From positions 50,609,213 to 50,673,212 of the forward strand of contig OY759215.1 of NCBI GenBank assembly GCA_963662175.1: 64,000 nt of DNA, read 5' to 3'. Positions within the stretch are counted from its first letter, which is position 1. Each line of letters starts with the position of its first letter. Of this stretch, positions 1 through 8,922 are shown piece after piece. The DNA comes from Aradus depressus (Eukaryota > Arthropoda > Insecta > Hemiptera > Aradidae). The position numbers and the translations under genes were made by a program. The notes under the pieces were generated by a model. That model saw only the letters and a program-made list of their open reading frames with translations, searched no databases and was not told the DNA's origin.

Positions 1-282
1 TTAATCCGACACTCAATCAATTTGTCCCAGATACCTGAAAAAAGTAATCAATGTAACAAAAGCCAGCGATAATAGTTACTCTTGTTTTATAAATTCCAAA
101 TTTAGACATTCCAAAAATGAAATGACTTGCGTACGGATTTGTGAATGCACAAACGAAATTTCGGGTCTATACATTCTTCAGTTTGTTGTGGTTTCGGAGT
201 CCTGCCCCTTCCCTTTCTCCTTAATGAAATAGGTAACATACATATAACATGCCCTGAAAAATTGATGGAAATGAAAGCTTAC

Positions 283-1815
283 ACAACTGATTTTTAATTG
301 CCTTCCCCTTGGCAATATCGGCATCAACGTCTCTTGCCCGGCGAGAAAAAATATCAACTTCTTCTGTATCCTCATTTTCCACCTTGTCATCGGCATCCTC
401 AGAACTGCAAAGCCACAAAAAAAATCAGTACTAATATATATATATATATACACATATTTTGTTGCATGGACACTCGGATTCGAATCCCGTCCGGGGGAGT
501 TTTATTTTACAGAAAAAACATCTCTCCTTGGGTCATGTTTGTAAATAACCCCGGTAACATAGTCTGCCTCCCCCCTCCCCCCCGCCCTTTAAGAACCAAC
601 AGAAAGAAATTTCCATAAGGGCGTTATATAAAAAAAGTTGTTTTCAGGGTTCCATACAGAAAAGTGTAAAAGGAACATTACACAATCAGCTCAGTTGCTT
701 GTCCCAGCAGTTTATCCCTGAACACTATGAAGTTCAAAATCTGAAATTTGTCATGTAGGTAGATGATCTTGGCATTCGGGCGATTTATACAAATGTTATT
801 TATGTAATTATTTAATTTAAAAAATACATTATAACAAAACATTAAAGTCTTGCTAACCCCCTTGAGTGGGGAATCAAATGAATGAGCATTAACTTTAGTT
901 CTTTGGAATACTAATGAAAAACAATTACGGAAAAGTGCCATTTTTACAGGCGAAACGATAAGAGATGTGTGGGTTTTAGCGTTTGGAAAAGTTTATGTAT
1001 GGGATTCGAAACCCGACCTAGCCTCCTTAGGTTTTTAATCTGGGCGGTGAAAATCTTGAACGGCCGTCCTTCGGATGGGACGTTAAATGATCGTCCCAAG
1101 CTTGTACGATGGCAGGTCTCGTTAAAGACCCCTACTCTAGGTGAATAAACCTAGACAGGCAAAATTTAGGACTCCCACTGTGGAGAAGAACTCATGCTCA
1201 TGTGAGCGATATGACCTCGTAGTTGAAGCCCGGGAATCAAACTTAACAGTTTTTTTGCTATTGGTCAGGAACAGATTATGAAAAAAAAGTATTCGAAAGT
1301 AATAATACCCTTCAAGGATGGATCCACCAAAATCACTGCCTTCATCTTCATCACTACTTTGTTCCTCGTCTGCTTCCTTGAAATCATCACTAGATGCTTC
1401 TTGGTCGCTCTCCTGAGTTTCCCCGTCAGTATCGTCTACTACACCATCTTTGTCATCACCTGAGCTGTCAGAATAGACATTATCAACTTCTTTCAACTTA
1501 TCGTCCTTAAAAATACGTTTCCTTGAAGTTGGCTTCCCAGGGTAGGCTACTCGCATATCAGCTTCCACATGTTTTCGTACTGCACCCGGTGTAACTGCCT
1601 CAAAGTCATCCAATCTATCAAAATTTGGGTCAGCCAGTTCGAGAACAGAATCTAGAACAGAATGCAGAATAAGTCATCGGTCTTTGTTTTTCGGCATCGT
1701 ACCTACTTATAAATATAAATGGATTGTAAATACCTTTAATAATGTCATCTTCTTGTGCGATGACTTCTGTATCCTTGGGCTTTAAAGCTAATTCTATTTC
1801 TTTTATTAAAACCAT
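283..1815 (-). CDS. AATF: AATF/Che-1/Traube-like protein, 5' exons (partial gene)
   Basis: AATF is a conserved nucleolar protein needed for ribosome (small-subunit) biogenesis and transcriptional control. Three minus-strand coding exons join in phase: 1815-1734 (ATG at 1815, donor GTATTT, phase 1), 1651-1309 (acceptor TTCTAG, donor GTATTA, phase 2) and 404 to about 283 (acceptor TTTGCAG, donor GTAAGC). Seen in the translation: a start MVLIKEIELALKP, then YPGKPTSRKRIF, matching the Y-x-GK-x-TSRK motif of AATF; then a long Asp/Glu/Ser-rich acidic tract; then DADIAKGKAIKNQL, matching the family's EKGRAVKNQ segment at the start of the conserved AATF domain. The rest of the gene (leucine zipper-like and C-terminal TRAUB domains) would lie left of the window. 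Intron 2 (405-1308) contains a dispersed repeat. The last donor could instead be 2 nt upstream (GTGTAAG). Identification rests on motif recall and splice consistency, not a search. Confidence 0.75.
1038..1236 (-). repeat. Dispersed element copy in AATF intron 2
   Basis: The reverse complement of this stretch aligns by eye with 56928-57162. Shared blocks in order are GCCCGGGCTT, AACTACGAGGTCATATCGC, GTGGGAGTCCTAAATTTTGC, TAGGGGTCTTTAACGAG, CATCGTACA and CGTCCCATCCGAAGGACGG. The two copies are clearly diverged, so the insertions are not recent. No reading frame or terminal repeats were recognised; a SINE-like or MITE-like nature is possible. The last blocks also occur inside the satellite monomer at 10.3-42.2 kb. 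Confidence 0.7.
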
Positions 1816-2142
1816 TGTAAAATATAAATTAAGAACTATAGATATTTGTATGATTCACTCTTTTTTCATTCGTAAAATTTTATCAGCTAACTCTTCAGTG
1901 GTGTAACACACATGTAAGATAACAACCTCGAAGGTTATTATGATGTTTATATGTATTCATTTTAAGGTGTTCGTGTGTTTCTCAGAGTTGTGTTAATAAA
2001 ATATTTTCTTTCTTAAATAAAATGGTGACTATTAAAAATAATATTATATGGATAGGTAATTAGACGAGAAATGTTATGTTGGTGGAATGGGGAGGGGGGG
2101 GCGAGGGGGGCATTTATTAGCTGGGTGTTCCCCGAGGTTAAT

Positions 2143-2232
2143 ATAATAGTACTATTAGTAATAGTTACTATTATATTAATAGTACTATTAATAATAGTTG
2201 CTATTATATTAATAGTTACTATTATGATCTTG
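2143..2232. repeat. AT-rich palindromic minisatellite (TAATAGTAACTATTA type)
   Basis: About 2.5 units of a roughly 36-bp repeat built from the near-palindrome AATAGTTACTATTATATTA. A similar tract lies at 58395-58456. It sits in the otherwise uninformative stretch 1816-2245 upstream of the AATF start codon, which also holds a G-rich run at 2089-2109. Confidence 0.7.
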
Positions 2233-2263
2233 AGTGTTTCCTACGTTTGAGACTTCTTATTGG

Positions 2264-2420
2264 AGGTGGCGACAAGGCTAAGTACTGGGCTATACAATGT
2301 TTTTGGAGCCGTTTACCAAGCAGTGGGGAATATCTTCAAAGCAGATATCTGAAGCCTTCTCGGCTTCTGCACAAGACATCTATTTAGAAGACATATCCTT
2401 TCAAGGGTCCGAATAAAATG
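2264..2420 (+). other. Possible 3' terminal exon with polyadenylation signal
   Basis: A plus-strand frame from about 2264 reads VATRLSTGLYNVFGAVYQA and ends at a TGA near 2348. It is followed about 60 nt later by AATAAAA at 2414. A possible acceptor (TTATTGGAG) lies just upstream. The peptide looks protein-like and short enough to be a last exon, but I do not recognise it and no upstream exon was found between it and the divergent AATF gene. It could be chance. Confidence 0.2.
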
Positions 2421-2464
2421 TTTTTATATCTATAAATATGTACTACATACAATATAAACGTATA

Positions 2465-2512
2465 AATTATTTTTTATTTTTTTTATTTTTTTATTTATTT
2501 TTTTTTTTCACC
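2465..2512 (-). other. Poly(A) tail of the Jockey-like LINE
   Basis: A T-rich run on the plus strand, interrupted by single A residues, ends 3' of the ORF2 frame after about 115 bp of presumed 3' UTR. This is the expected 3' terminus of a minus-strand LINE. Confidence 0.75.
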
Positions 2513-2629
2513 TTTATTACATAATTTCCAACTATGAAATATATCACAACAAGGAAATATAATCACAAAGAAAAACAGAAATACCACTTGAGTCTCTTGA
2601 TGAGACGGCTGGTCAACACCACCGCCTCC

Positions 2630-2830
2630 TCAGGGGTCCTCCTCAGGCAGGAGGTCACGCGGCCAACGACGATTCAGTCGCCGAGGAGGCCCGCCCGGCA
2701 AGGACCGGACCGACATGGCTTCCACCAGTGTATTCGGATGTGACGTGAACTTGTTGTGCAAATTTGTGTATAATTGTTGTCTAACTTCGTGTAAGAATGG
2801 TATGTTCAGGTCATAATGTAGTAAGGGCAT
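2630..2830 (-). pseudogene. Frameshifted C-terminal tail of LINE ORF2
   Basis: This frame overlaps the end of the 835-residue ORF2 in a different phase. It carries the DLNIP motif that follows the thumb region in Jockey-clade ORF2 proteins and ends LLPEEDP before the 3' UTR. It is best read as the original C terminus, separated from ORF2 by one indel around 2815-2830. Confidence 0.75.
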
Positions 2831-5313
2831 TGTGTGATTGTTCGGAGGATTTTATTTTGAATGGCTTGAATTCTTTTTGTGTGTGAGGGCTTAGCTGAAC
2901 CCCAGAGCTGAACGCCATACGTCCAGATAGGCCTGATAACGGTCTTGTAGACACCCAGTTTGTGGTTGAGGTGAAGTTGAGATCGCTTGTCTAGTAGTCT
3001 TTTGAGTAGTCCAAATCGCCGTTTCATTTTCTGTCGAGTCTGTGTAACATGTTTATTCCATGTCAGTCGTCTGTCAAGATAGAGTCCTAAGTATCGTACG
3101 TCTTTGTCATGTTTTAGAGGGACATTATTCAACCATACAGTTGGGCAGTCACCGCGCCTCAAGGCGAATGTAACATGAAGGGATTTGATCTCATTTATTT
3201 TCACCTTCCACAGACGCAACCAACCCTCTAGAAGGTGTAAGTGCTCCTGCAGAGATTTGGATGCGTCCCCAGCCGATTTATTAGTAGCTAAAATTGCTAT
3301 GTCATCGGCGTAGGTGGCTAACACCGTCTCAGGCGATGTTGGGATGCTGGATGTGCTTGCAACATAGAGAAGTGGACCCAGAATGCTCCCCTGTGGGACA
3401 CCAGCTCTTATGGGTTGAACGTCAGAGTGGACACTGCCCTGTCTGACCTGGAAAAAACGATCATCCAGGTAAGAGCAGAGAAGACGATAATAACCGTCAG
3501 GGATCACATGTTTCAGCTTATACAGCAGCCCAACATGCCAGACACGGTCGAAAGCTTGACTCACATCCAAAAATGCTGCGGAGCAATAACACTTCCTTTC
3601 CAAAGCAGAGGAAATCTCATCAACTAATCTGTGGCATTGTTGAAGTGTTGAGTGTTTCTGTCGGAATCCGAACTGATGATTCGGAATAAGGTCGTGTTCT
3701 TCGAAGAGAGGTAATAGGCGGCTAAGAAGAATTTTTTCAAAGAGTTTAGAAGAAGTGGGAAGAAGACTTATGGGGCGGTATGAAGAGAGTAAGTGTATAG
3801 GTTTATCTGGTTTCGGAACTAAAGTAATGATAGAAAATTTCCAAAGAACTGGGAAGTAGGAAAGGCGAAGGATGCAATTATAAATGTAGGTAAGAAAGAT
3901 GACAGCTTTGCGCGGAAGATTTTTCAACACTCTGGCAGTAATGAGATCATAGCCAGGGCTCTTCTTGTTGGGAAGCTGAAGGATAGCCTGCTGCACCTCA
4001 GACGGAGTGATGGGTTTCGGCGGTAAACTCAGTTGTAGAGGTGTGTTGAGGAAATCGTGTATGTGTTTATGAAGTGGATGATGAATGTCATGGGGTGTAA
4101 ATGTGTCTGCTAAGTGTTGAGAAAATACTTGTGCTTTTTCCTCGTCCGACTTAGCCCATGTTCCGTCCGGGTTTTGAATGGGAAAGGAGGAGGAAGAAAA
4201 GTTCAGTAGACGTCTGGTTGCTCTCCACAGAGATCCATCGTCAGTGGCTAGTGTGTCAGTGTAAAGTGAAAACGTTTCTGCTTTGTATTGTGCTATAGCT
4301 GTTTTGAGTTCGTGTGTGAGTCTATTGAGTCGTGTTTTGATGGATGGGTATCTATGTATTTGCCACTGACGACGACATCTGCGTTTCTCAACCAGCAGCC
4401 TTCTAATGTGCTGTGGTACGTTGTGTGTGTGTATGTGGACAGGCTGAGCGGAGGTGCTACTGCTCCATGCCCCCTCCTGAAGTGTTGTTGTGAAAGAGTT
4501 CACTGCATCATCCAGGTCATGAGGTGCTTTCAGGGTGACTGACAGATTAAGTCTGTCTGTCACAATATCTCTGAATCTGTCCCAATCAATGAGCCCTGAA
4601 GTGAGGGAGGGTCGGGGTGTCTTCTGAATAGGTTGGGAGTCTAGGGTAAAAATTACTGGAGAATGGTCTGATGTTAAGTCGGGAATTATTTCTAATGATG
4701 TATAGGGGAAGAATTTCGAAGCTACAAAAAAGTCTAGGATATCGGGAAGTTTTCTTCTGTTAGTTGGCCAATATGTGGGTTCTCGGGGGGAATAGACTCT
4801 GTATCGTCTGTCCGTCAATATGTAGTTAAGTGTCTGTCCTCGCGGGTTGTTGACCCTACATCCCCACTCCAGGTGCTTAGCATTGTAGTCTCCACCGGCA
4901 ATGAAGTCATCACCCAGAGTGTCGAAGTAGTTGGTGAAGTGTTGCGGGGTAATGTTGTGGCGTGGAAGACAGTAAACTGAAGCAAGTGTGAAATTGTGAG
5001 AAGCTGATGAGATTTCGACCGCTGTCGATTGAAGGTGAGGTTCGCAGAAGGAAGGCAGAAAGTGATGCACCAAACCTCTCCTGACAAGCACCGCCGTTCC
5101 TGCATGGCCTGTCCCGTCTGGATGGTCCGTCCGGTAAGTCGTGTATCCGTCTATGTGAAATCGGGTCAAATCTGTAAAGTGAGTTTCAGTTATTAAAGCG
5201 ACATCAATTCGCCTCTCCCGAAGTATGTAAGTCAGTTCACCTGAATGTCTAACAAGACCATTAGCATTCCATAGGAGCACTATCAGGGACCTGCCTGTGA
5301 AGGGATTAGACAT
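2806..5313 (-). CDS. LINE ORF2: endonuclease/reverse transcriptase
   Basis: The 835-residue frame starts at ATG 5313. The EEP endonuclease occupies about residues 10-225, with WNANG near 15, the TETHF acidic motif near 42, GDYNAKH at 141-147 and SDHSPV at 215-220. The reverse transcriptase spans about 445-720, with NKKSPGYD near 449, SYRPISLLPT near 511, FGFRQKHST near 548, catalytic FLDVSQAFD near 581, GVPQGSILGPLLY near 638 and YADD at 668-671. All catalytic residues visible by eye are present. The ATG overlaps the ORF1 stop by 8 nt (ATGTCTAA), suggesting coupled reinitiation. The frame ends early: the family-typical C terminus (DLNIPFLHEV) continues in another frame, so a single-base indel near 2815-2830 has removed about 65 residues. 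This lesion lies outside the catalytic core. Confidence 0.92.
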   Translation of the reverse strand: MSNPFTGRSLIVLLWNANGLVRHSGELTYILRERRIDVALITETHFTDLTRFHIDGYTTYRTDHPDGTGHAGTAVLVRRGLVHHFLPSFCEPHLQSTAVEISSASHNFTLASVYCLPRHNITPQHFTNYFDTLGDDFIAGGDYNAKHLEWGCRVNNPRGQTLNYILTDRRYRVYSPREPTYWPTNRRKLPDILDFFVASKFFPYTSLEIIPDLTSDHSPVIFTLDSQPIQKTPRPSLTSGLIDWDRFRDIVTDRLNLSVTLKAPHDLDDAVNSFTTTLQEGAWSSSTSAQPVHIHTHNVPQHIRRLLVEKRRCRRQWQIHRYPSIKTRLNRLTHELKTAIAQYKAETFSLYTDTLATDDGSLWRATRRLLNFSSSSFPIQNPDGTWAKSDEEKAQVFSQHLADTFTPHDIHHPLHKHIHDFLNTPLQLSLPPKPITPSEVQQAILQLPNKKSPGYDLITARVLKNLPRKAVIFLTYIYNCILRLSYFPVLWKFSIITLVPKPDKPIHLLSSYRPISLLPTSSKLFEKILLSRLLPLFEEHDLIPNHQFGFRQKHSTLQQCHRLVDEISSALERKCYCSAAFLDVSQAFDRVWHVGLLYKLKHVIPDGYYRLLCSYLDDRFFQVRQGSVHSDVQPIRAGVPQGSILGPLLYVASTSSIPTSPETVLATYADDIAILATNKSAGDASKSLQEHLHLLEGWLRLWKVKINEIKSLHVTFALRRGDCPTVWLNNVPLKHDKDVRYLGLYLDRRLTWNKHVTQTRQKMKRRFGLLKRLLDKRSQLHLNHKLGVYKTVIRPIWTYGVQLWGSAKPSHTKRIQAIQNKILRTITQCPYYIMT

Positions 5314-6499
5314 GTGTGAGGGTTAACTTTTGGATAAGCGAAGTGAGCAAGGAAAATAGAGGGGTGACCAAGTTTTGAATTTGAGAAATGAAGGATGAAA
5401 GAAGATCGTTGATACCTTGGAATGAGTTTGGCTCGGTCCCTGACTGTACTGGGTCAGCCCGGGGTTGCTGCATCCGCACCCTCTTGAGGGGAGGCGGGGG
5501 TGGGGAGGTGACGTGTGCATAAGATAGTGGGGGTTGTATGGTGTTGGTGGAGAAATGGGGCCGGGTAGCTGACCGGGCAGCCTCCCGAGGACCTCCCACA
5601 GACCCACTTACCTGAGGAGGCGGGGCGGTGACCAGCCGGCTCCCCGCATTGGTCACTGGTGCTGGTACTGGGGCCGCACGTCGACTGCCAGGGTTGCTCC
5701 GCCGACTTCTGAGATCCCGGTAGACAGTGCACCCCTTATAGTTGGCGGGATGCTGGCCTTGACAGAGCGCGCATGTTGGGGGCTCCTTAAGACTCCTGGG
5801 GCACTCAGGGGATGGATGCTGCTCTCCGCACCGCACGCAACGCACCATGTTATTGCAGTAGGTCCGAGAATGCCCGTAGGCCCTGCACCTCTTGCACTGT
5901 ATAATTTCCCGTTTCTTTTTGGGTTCCTCCACTTTAATCCTAGTATATAACAAGGAGCCTAAGTTAAAAATGTCCTTATTGTTCACTCCAGGCTCTAGGT
6001 CAACAAAGAAAAGAGGAAGAGCCTTCTTCGTGCCCGCCTGTAGAACGTTTGTGACGTTCCTTACAACGAAACCTTTCTCCCGCAATCCTTCCTTTATTTC
6101 GATAAGGCTCGCAGAAGGGTGTAGGTGTCTTATCACAACCCGGAAAGCCCTATCCTGTTCCAATTGATAGGTATGAAACTCATACCCCCTCTCTCGGAAC
6201 AGCGTGACCGTCATTCGGTATGCTTCCGCTGTGTCAAGGTAGATGATTAACGAGCCTGCCGTAGATTTGCATTGAAATTTATCTTTTATGATGCCATTCA
6301 GTTGTTGGCATAACTCCCGAAAATTGACATTAGTCTTCAGGTAAATAGGAGGTGGTTTGCACTCCTCAGAAGGCAAGTTCTCCAGTGGACTATACGTGTT
6401 GCTGGTACTCACCTGGAGGTCCTTGAGTACCTTCACCTTATGCATATCACCTGATGGGGGTGTGTTTTTTCTTTTGATTGGCACTTGATGCCACTCCAT
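5306..6499 (-). CDS. LINE ORF1: Gag-like zinc-knuckle nucleic-acid-binding protein
   Basis: ORF1 proteins of Jockey-type LINEs bind element RNA and form the ribonucleoprotein. The first in-frame ATG is at 6499 (MEWHQVPIKRKN); the frame stays open to about 6574 without another ATG. An RRM-like/PRE_C2HC-like region (PIYLKTNVNFRELCQ onward) spans the middle. Three zinc knuckles follow in series: CKRCRAYGHSRTYC (C-x2-C-x4-H-x4-C), CVRCGEQHPSPEC and CALCQGQHPANYKGC, the last typical of the Jockey clade. A proline-rich basic tail follows. It ends at TAA 5308-5306, overlapping the ORF2 start by 8 nt. The frame is intact, so the element may be fairly young. Confidence 0.88.
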   Translation of the reverse strand: MEWHQVPIKRKNTPPSGDMHKVKVLKDLQVSTSNTYSPLENLPSEECKPPPIYLKTNVNFRELCQQLNGIIKDKFQCKSTAGSLIIYLDTAEAYRMTVTLFRERGYEFHTYQLEQDRAFRVVIRHLHPSASLIEIKEGLREKGFVVRNVTNVLQAGTKKALPLFFVDLEPGVNNKDIFNLGSLLYTRIKVEEPKKKREIIQCKRCRAYGHSRTYCNNMVRCVRCGEQHPSPECPRSLKEPPTCALCQGQHPANYKGCTVYRDLRSRRSNPGSRRAAPVPAPVTNAGSRLVTAPPPQVSGSVGGPREAARSATRPHFSTNTIQPPLSYAHVTSPPPPPLKRVRMQQPRADPVQSGTEPNSFQGINDLLSSFISQIQNLVTPLFSLLTSLIQKLTLTHV

Positions 6500-6574
6500 C
6501 TCCGAGGTGCTTGGGATGTTCAAATCGCTGTCAGTTACTGCATCATGTCCTGGATGTAGAACTCCCAGCAACAA

Positions 6575-7260
6575 ACAAAATTAAAAAGAAATGAAAATAA
6601 TAGTTACAAACAAAACATAGAACACAATTATAAAAACAAACGAAAAAAAACAAACAAAATAACAAGTAATTAAGAACAAAACGTATTTTTGAAATTAAGA
6701 AAAGAAAGTAAGGTTAAATTTAATGTTTATCGTACTAGATCACCTATCTTATTTTTAGATATCTTAATGTTTACATTTTTATGGACGTATCCTATTACAA
6801 GGTTTTTAGTTGTAATTGTAAAAGGGAAGTAAATATTATTAATAAGGTTGTAAGGGTTAAAGGTAATTGGGTCTTGTGTGAAGTGTCAAGATGTCAAGTG
6901 TCGTGAAGAGGAGTCTATGGTAGTCAGTTGTTTCCTAGAAATGGTACTTACGTCGGAGGCAGGAAGGAGTGATCTGGGGTTAGGAGTCCTCTGTCTGGGT
7001 GGTCGGGCTCCAAGGATGATCCTGGAGGACAACAGACAACAGGAAAGGTCAGTCCTGGCATTAACAAGAGAACCATTTATTTGCTCCAATATAGTGACCA
7101 GGTTAGGTTACCGGTAAAAGTGCCTTCCGGGGTTACCTGAACAGTTGCCTGTTCCCGGAGGGGCTTGCAGCCTTCTATATGGTCTCAGAGTATTTTCTGA
7201 GGAACTCAAAAGATCCTGTCTTCTCTACCGCAGTACGAAGAACGGCAAAAGACACCAATC
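6575..7260. other. Spacer upstream of LINE ORF1, with an exon-like 70-nt block
   Basis: 6575-6880 is AT-rich and without features. On the minus strand, 7021-6952 is a 70-nt block bounded by a strong acceptor (tgttgtcctccag) and a consensus donor (gtaagt). It could belong to the LINE 5' UTR or to an unidentified host transcript. All three frames of the block are short and none is recognised. Confidence 0.25.
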
Positions 7261-8922
7261 GACCATTTTAGCTTCAATTCAATAGTTAACTTACATGGAA
7301 TCCTCATACTACATTTATTGTCGATACATTCATTACATCAGAGGTAACTAGAGTTTTGGATTATGCGCCCCCTAATCCCTCCCTTTTCTTTGCCCGTTGT
7401 AGCAGAAAATCAAAAGTTGTCGTCTTTATGGGGTTCTGGATATTCATGTGAAATTTCGTGCCGATACATTCATTTTATCGGGATTTATTATGTTTAGGTA
7501 CATCACATAATCACACTGACAGAATTTTTTTTTATTTAGGGAAACAGGGAGTCGGAATACATATAATTCCGGTGAAAACTCAACATCGAATTTCTGACTT
7601 CTATTGCATAACTTTTCCTATACTTCGTATAACTAAATGTGAGGTTACAAGGCACACGTTAAGATGAATTTACACATGAAAAAAATTGTAAAAATATAAA
7701 AAATAAAAAAAAGAGAAAAAGAAAAATGATTTCTGAATATTATGAATTTGAAAGAAAGAATTGTTCATATGAGTTTCTGGTCCCCTGTGTTAGAGCAATG
7801 GAAAGTCCCTGTGTAAGAGCAAAATAAAGAAAGCAGTTCCTTTTTCCCGTTCATCGTGTCAATGACAAGAAAAACTCCTCCGTGAATCACCGGCAGTGTA
7901 CTTCCTCAGCGCGATTTTTGCAACTAACATAGTTTTCGCACTATCTTTTTCTCAAATTTGGCTGAAAATCAATAGGTGTCTTACCCAGAGATATCTCAAT
8001 CCGCATATGAAATTTCATGTAAATAGATTTATTACATCGGCAGTAATTAGGGTTTTTGAGTTAAGCCCCCATCCTTTCGCCTGAAAATTAATAGGTGTCG
8101 TCACCATGGGACTTTGAATCAACATTCTCACGTGAACCAATTTTTTTTCTATTTTGAGACTTAAGATTTAAAGTGGAGATTCAGAAAACAAAATTTTGAA
8201 ATTCGTTAGAAGTTAATTCAAGAAAGATTATTGTAAAATACCTTAAAGTTAAAGCCCTTTTCAGAGGTAGCAAGCATGCTACTTGCTTACTGAGCTCAAG
8301 TCCGAAACTCGCCGAGGCTCTTAGCTTTTTTTTTTCTGGTCCAAATAAAATTTTTATTATTATTTGGAATTATCCATCTTAGCCCAGGGAGTTCACTACT
8401 TAGCTTTCATGTCATTTGCAGACCAATTTTCGACATAACATTCATGACCCTGCGATTTTACTTGACCATGGTTTTTGTTTTGGGGAACCACTTTGTATAA
8501 AAAAACCGTGATAGCTGTGGGTTTGTTCTTGTTGTTAGGCTATCAAAACCGAACAATTTGTTTCCCCTGGGTTCAAATAAAGATAAAATATATGATGAAA
8601 AAGACAATATTTAGCATTTTTGAGGAATTACAGAAAACAAGGTATTTCTTATTTTAAAAAAATAATTAGCTGAATAAAAAAAAAATATTAAGTTGTAATG
8701 TTTTCGGAACAACCAGGAACCAATATAGCAACTAAAATGAGTTTTTTTAAAATATCTTTTCAACGGATGATCATACCGAAAACGTTTTTGTTTTTCGTTC
8801 ATGAAAATAGTCCTTTCCACACCTTTGATAGGTGTAACCGTGGTATATCCGCATTAGATTTCTTTATATTACGTATAGTGAAAATGAAATAAAATAAGAC
8901 GGAACCTGAATATATATATATA
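7261..8922. repeat. Degraded repeat region
   Basis: No gene is visible. Fragments around 7270-7500 and 7960-8130 share phrases such as catgtgaaatttc, gatacattcatt and gaaaatcaataggtgtc, recalling the 140-bp repeats inside the Helitrons, and are probably old relatives. An A-rich run lies at 7678-7726. The part 8034-8424 is repeated at 42211-42622. 8430-8910 is AT-rich with nothing recognised. Confidence 0.45.
8034..8424 (+). repeat. Left copy of duplicated flank
   Basis: Nearly identical to 42211-42622, including acatcg(g/a)cagtaattaggg, ggtgtcgtcaccatgggac and ttcagaggtagcaagcatgc. Together with 9222-10219 it forms a flank that is present on both sides of the satellite/Helitron block. Confidence 0.85.

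Larger units (their letters stand above)
2465..6574 (-). mobile_element. Jockey-clade non-LTR retrotransposon (LINE), nearly full length
   Basis: Two overlapping minus-strand frames have the order typical of Jockey-type LINEs: ORF1 with three zinc knuckles, then ORF2 with apurinic-like endonuclease and reverse transcriptase, then a short 3' UTR and a poly(A) tail (T-rich run at 2465-2512 on the plus strand). Such elements move by target-primed reverse transcription. The 5' end cannot be placed from sequence alone; the AT-rich stretch 6575-6880 may be 5' UTR or flank. No convincing target-site duplication was found. The element lies about 650 bp upstream of the AATF start codon, in the same orientation as that gene. 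Confidence 0.9.

Noticed and set aside
2465..6700. Target-site duplication of the Jockey-like LINE (AACGTAT near 2457 and near 6677)
   Set aside because: Only 7 bp in very AT-rich DNA, and the 5' end of the element is not defined.
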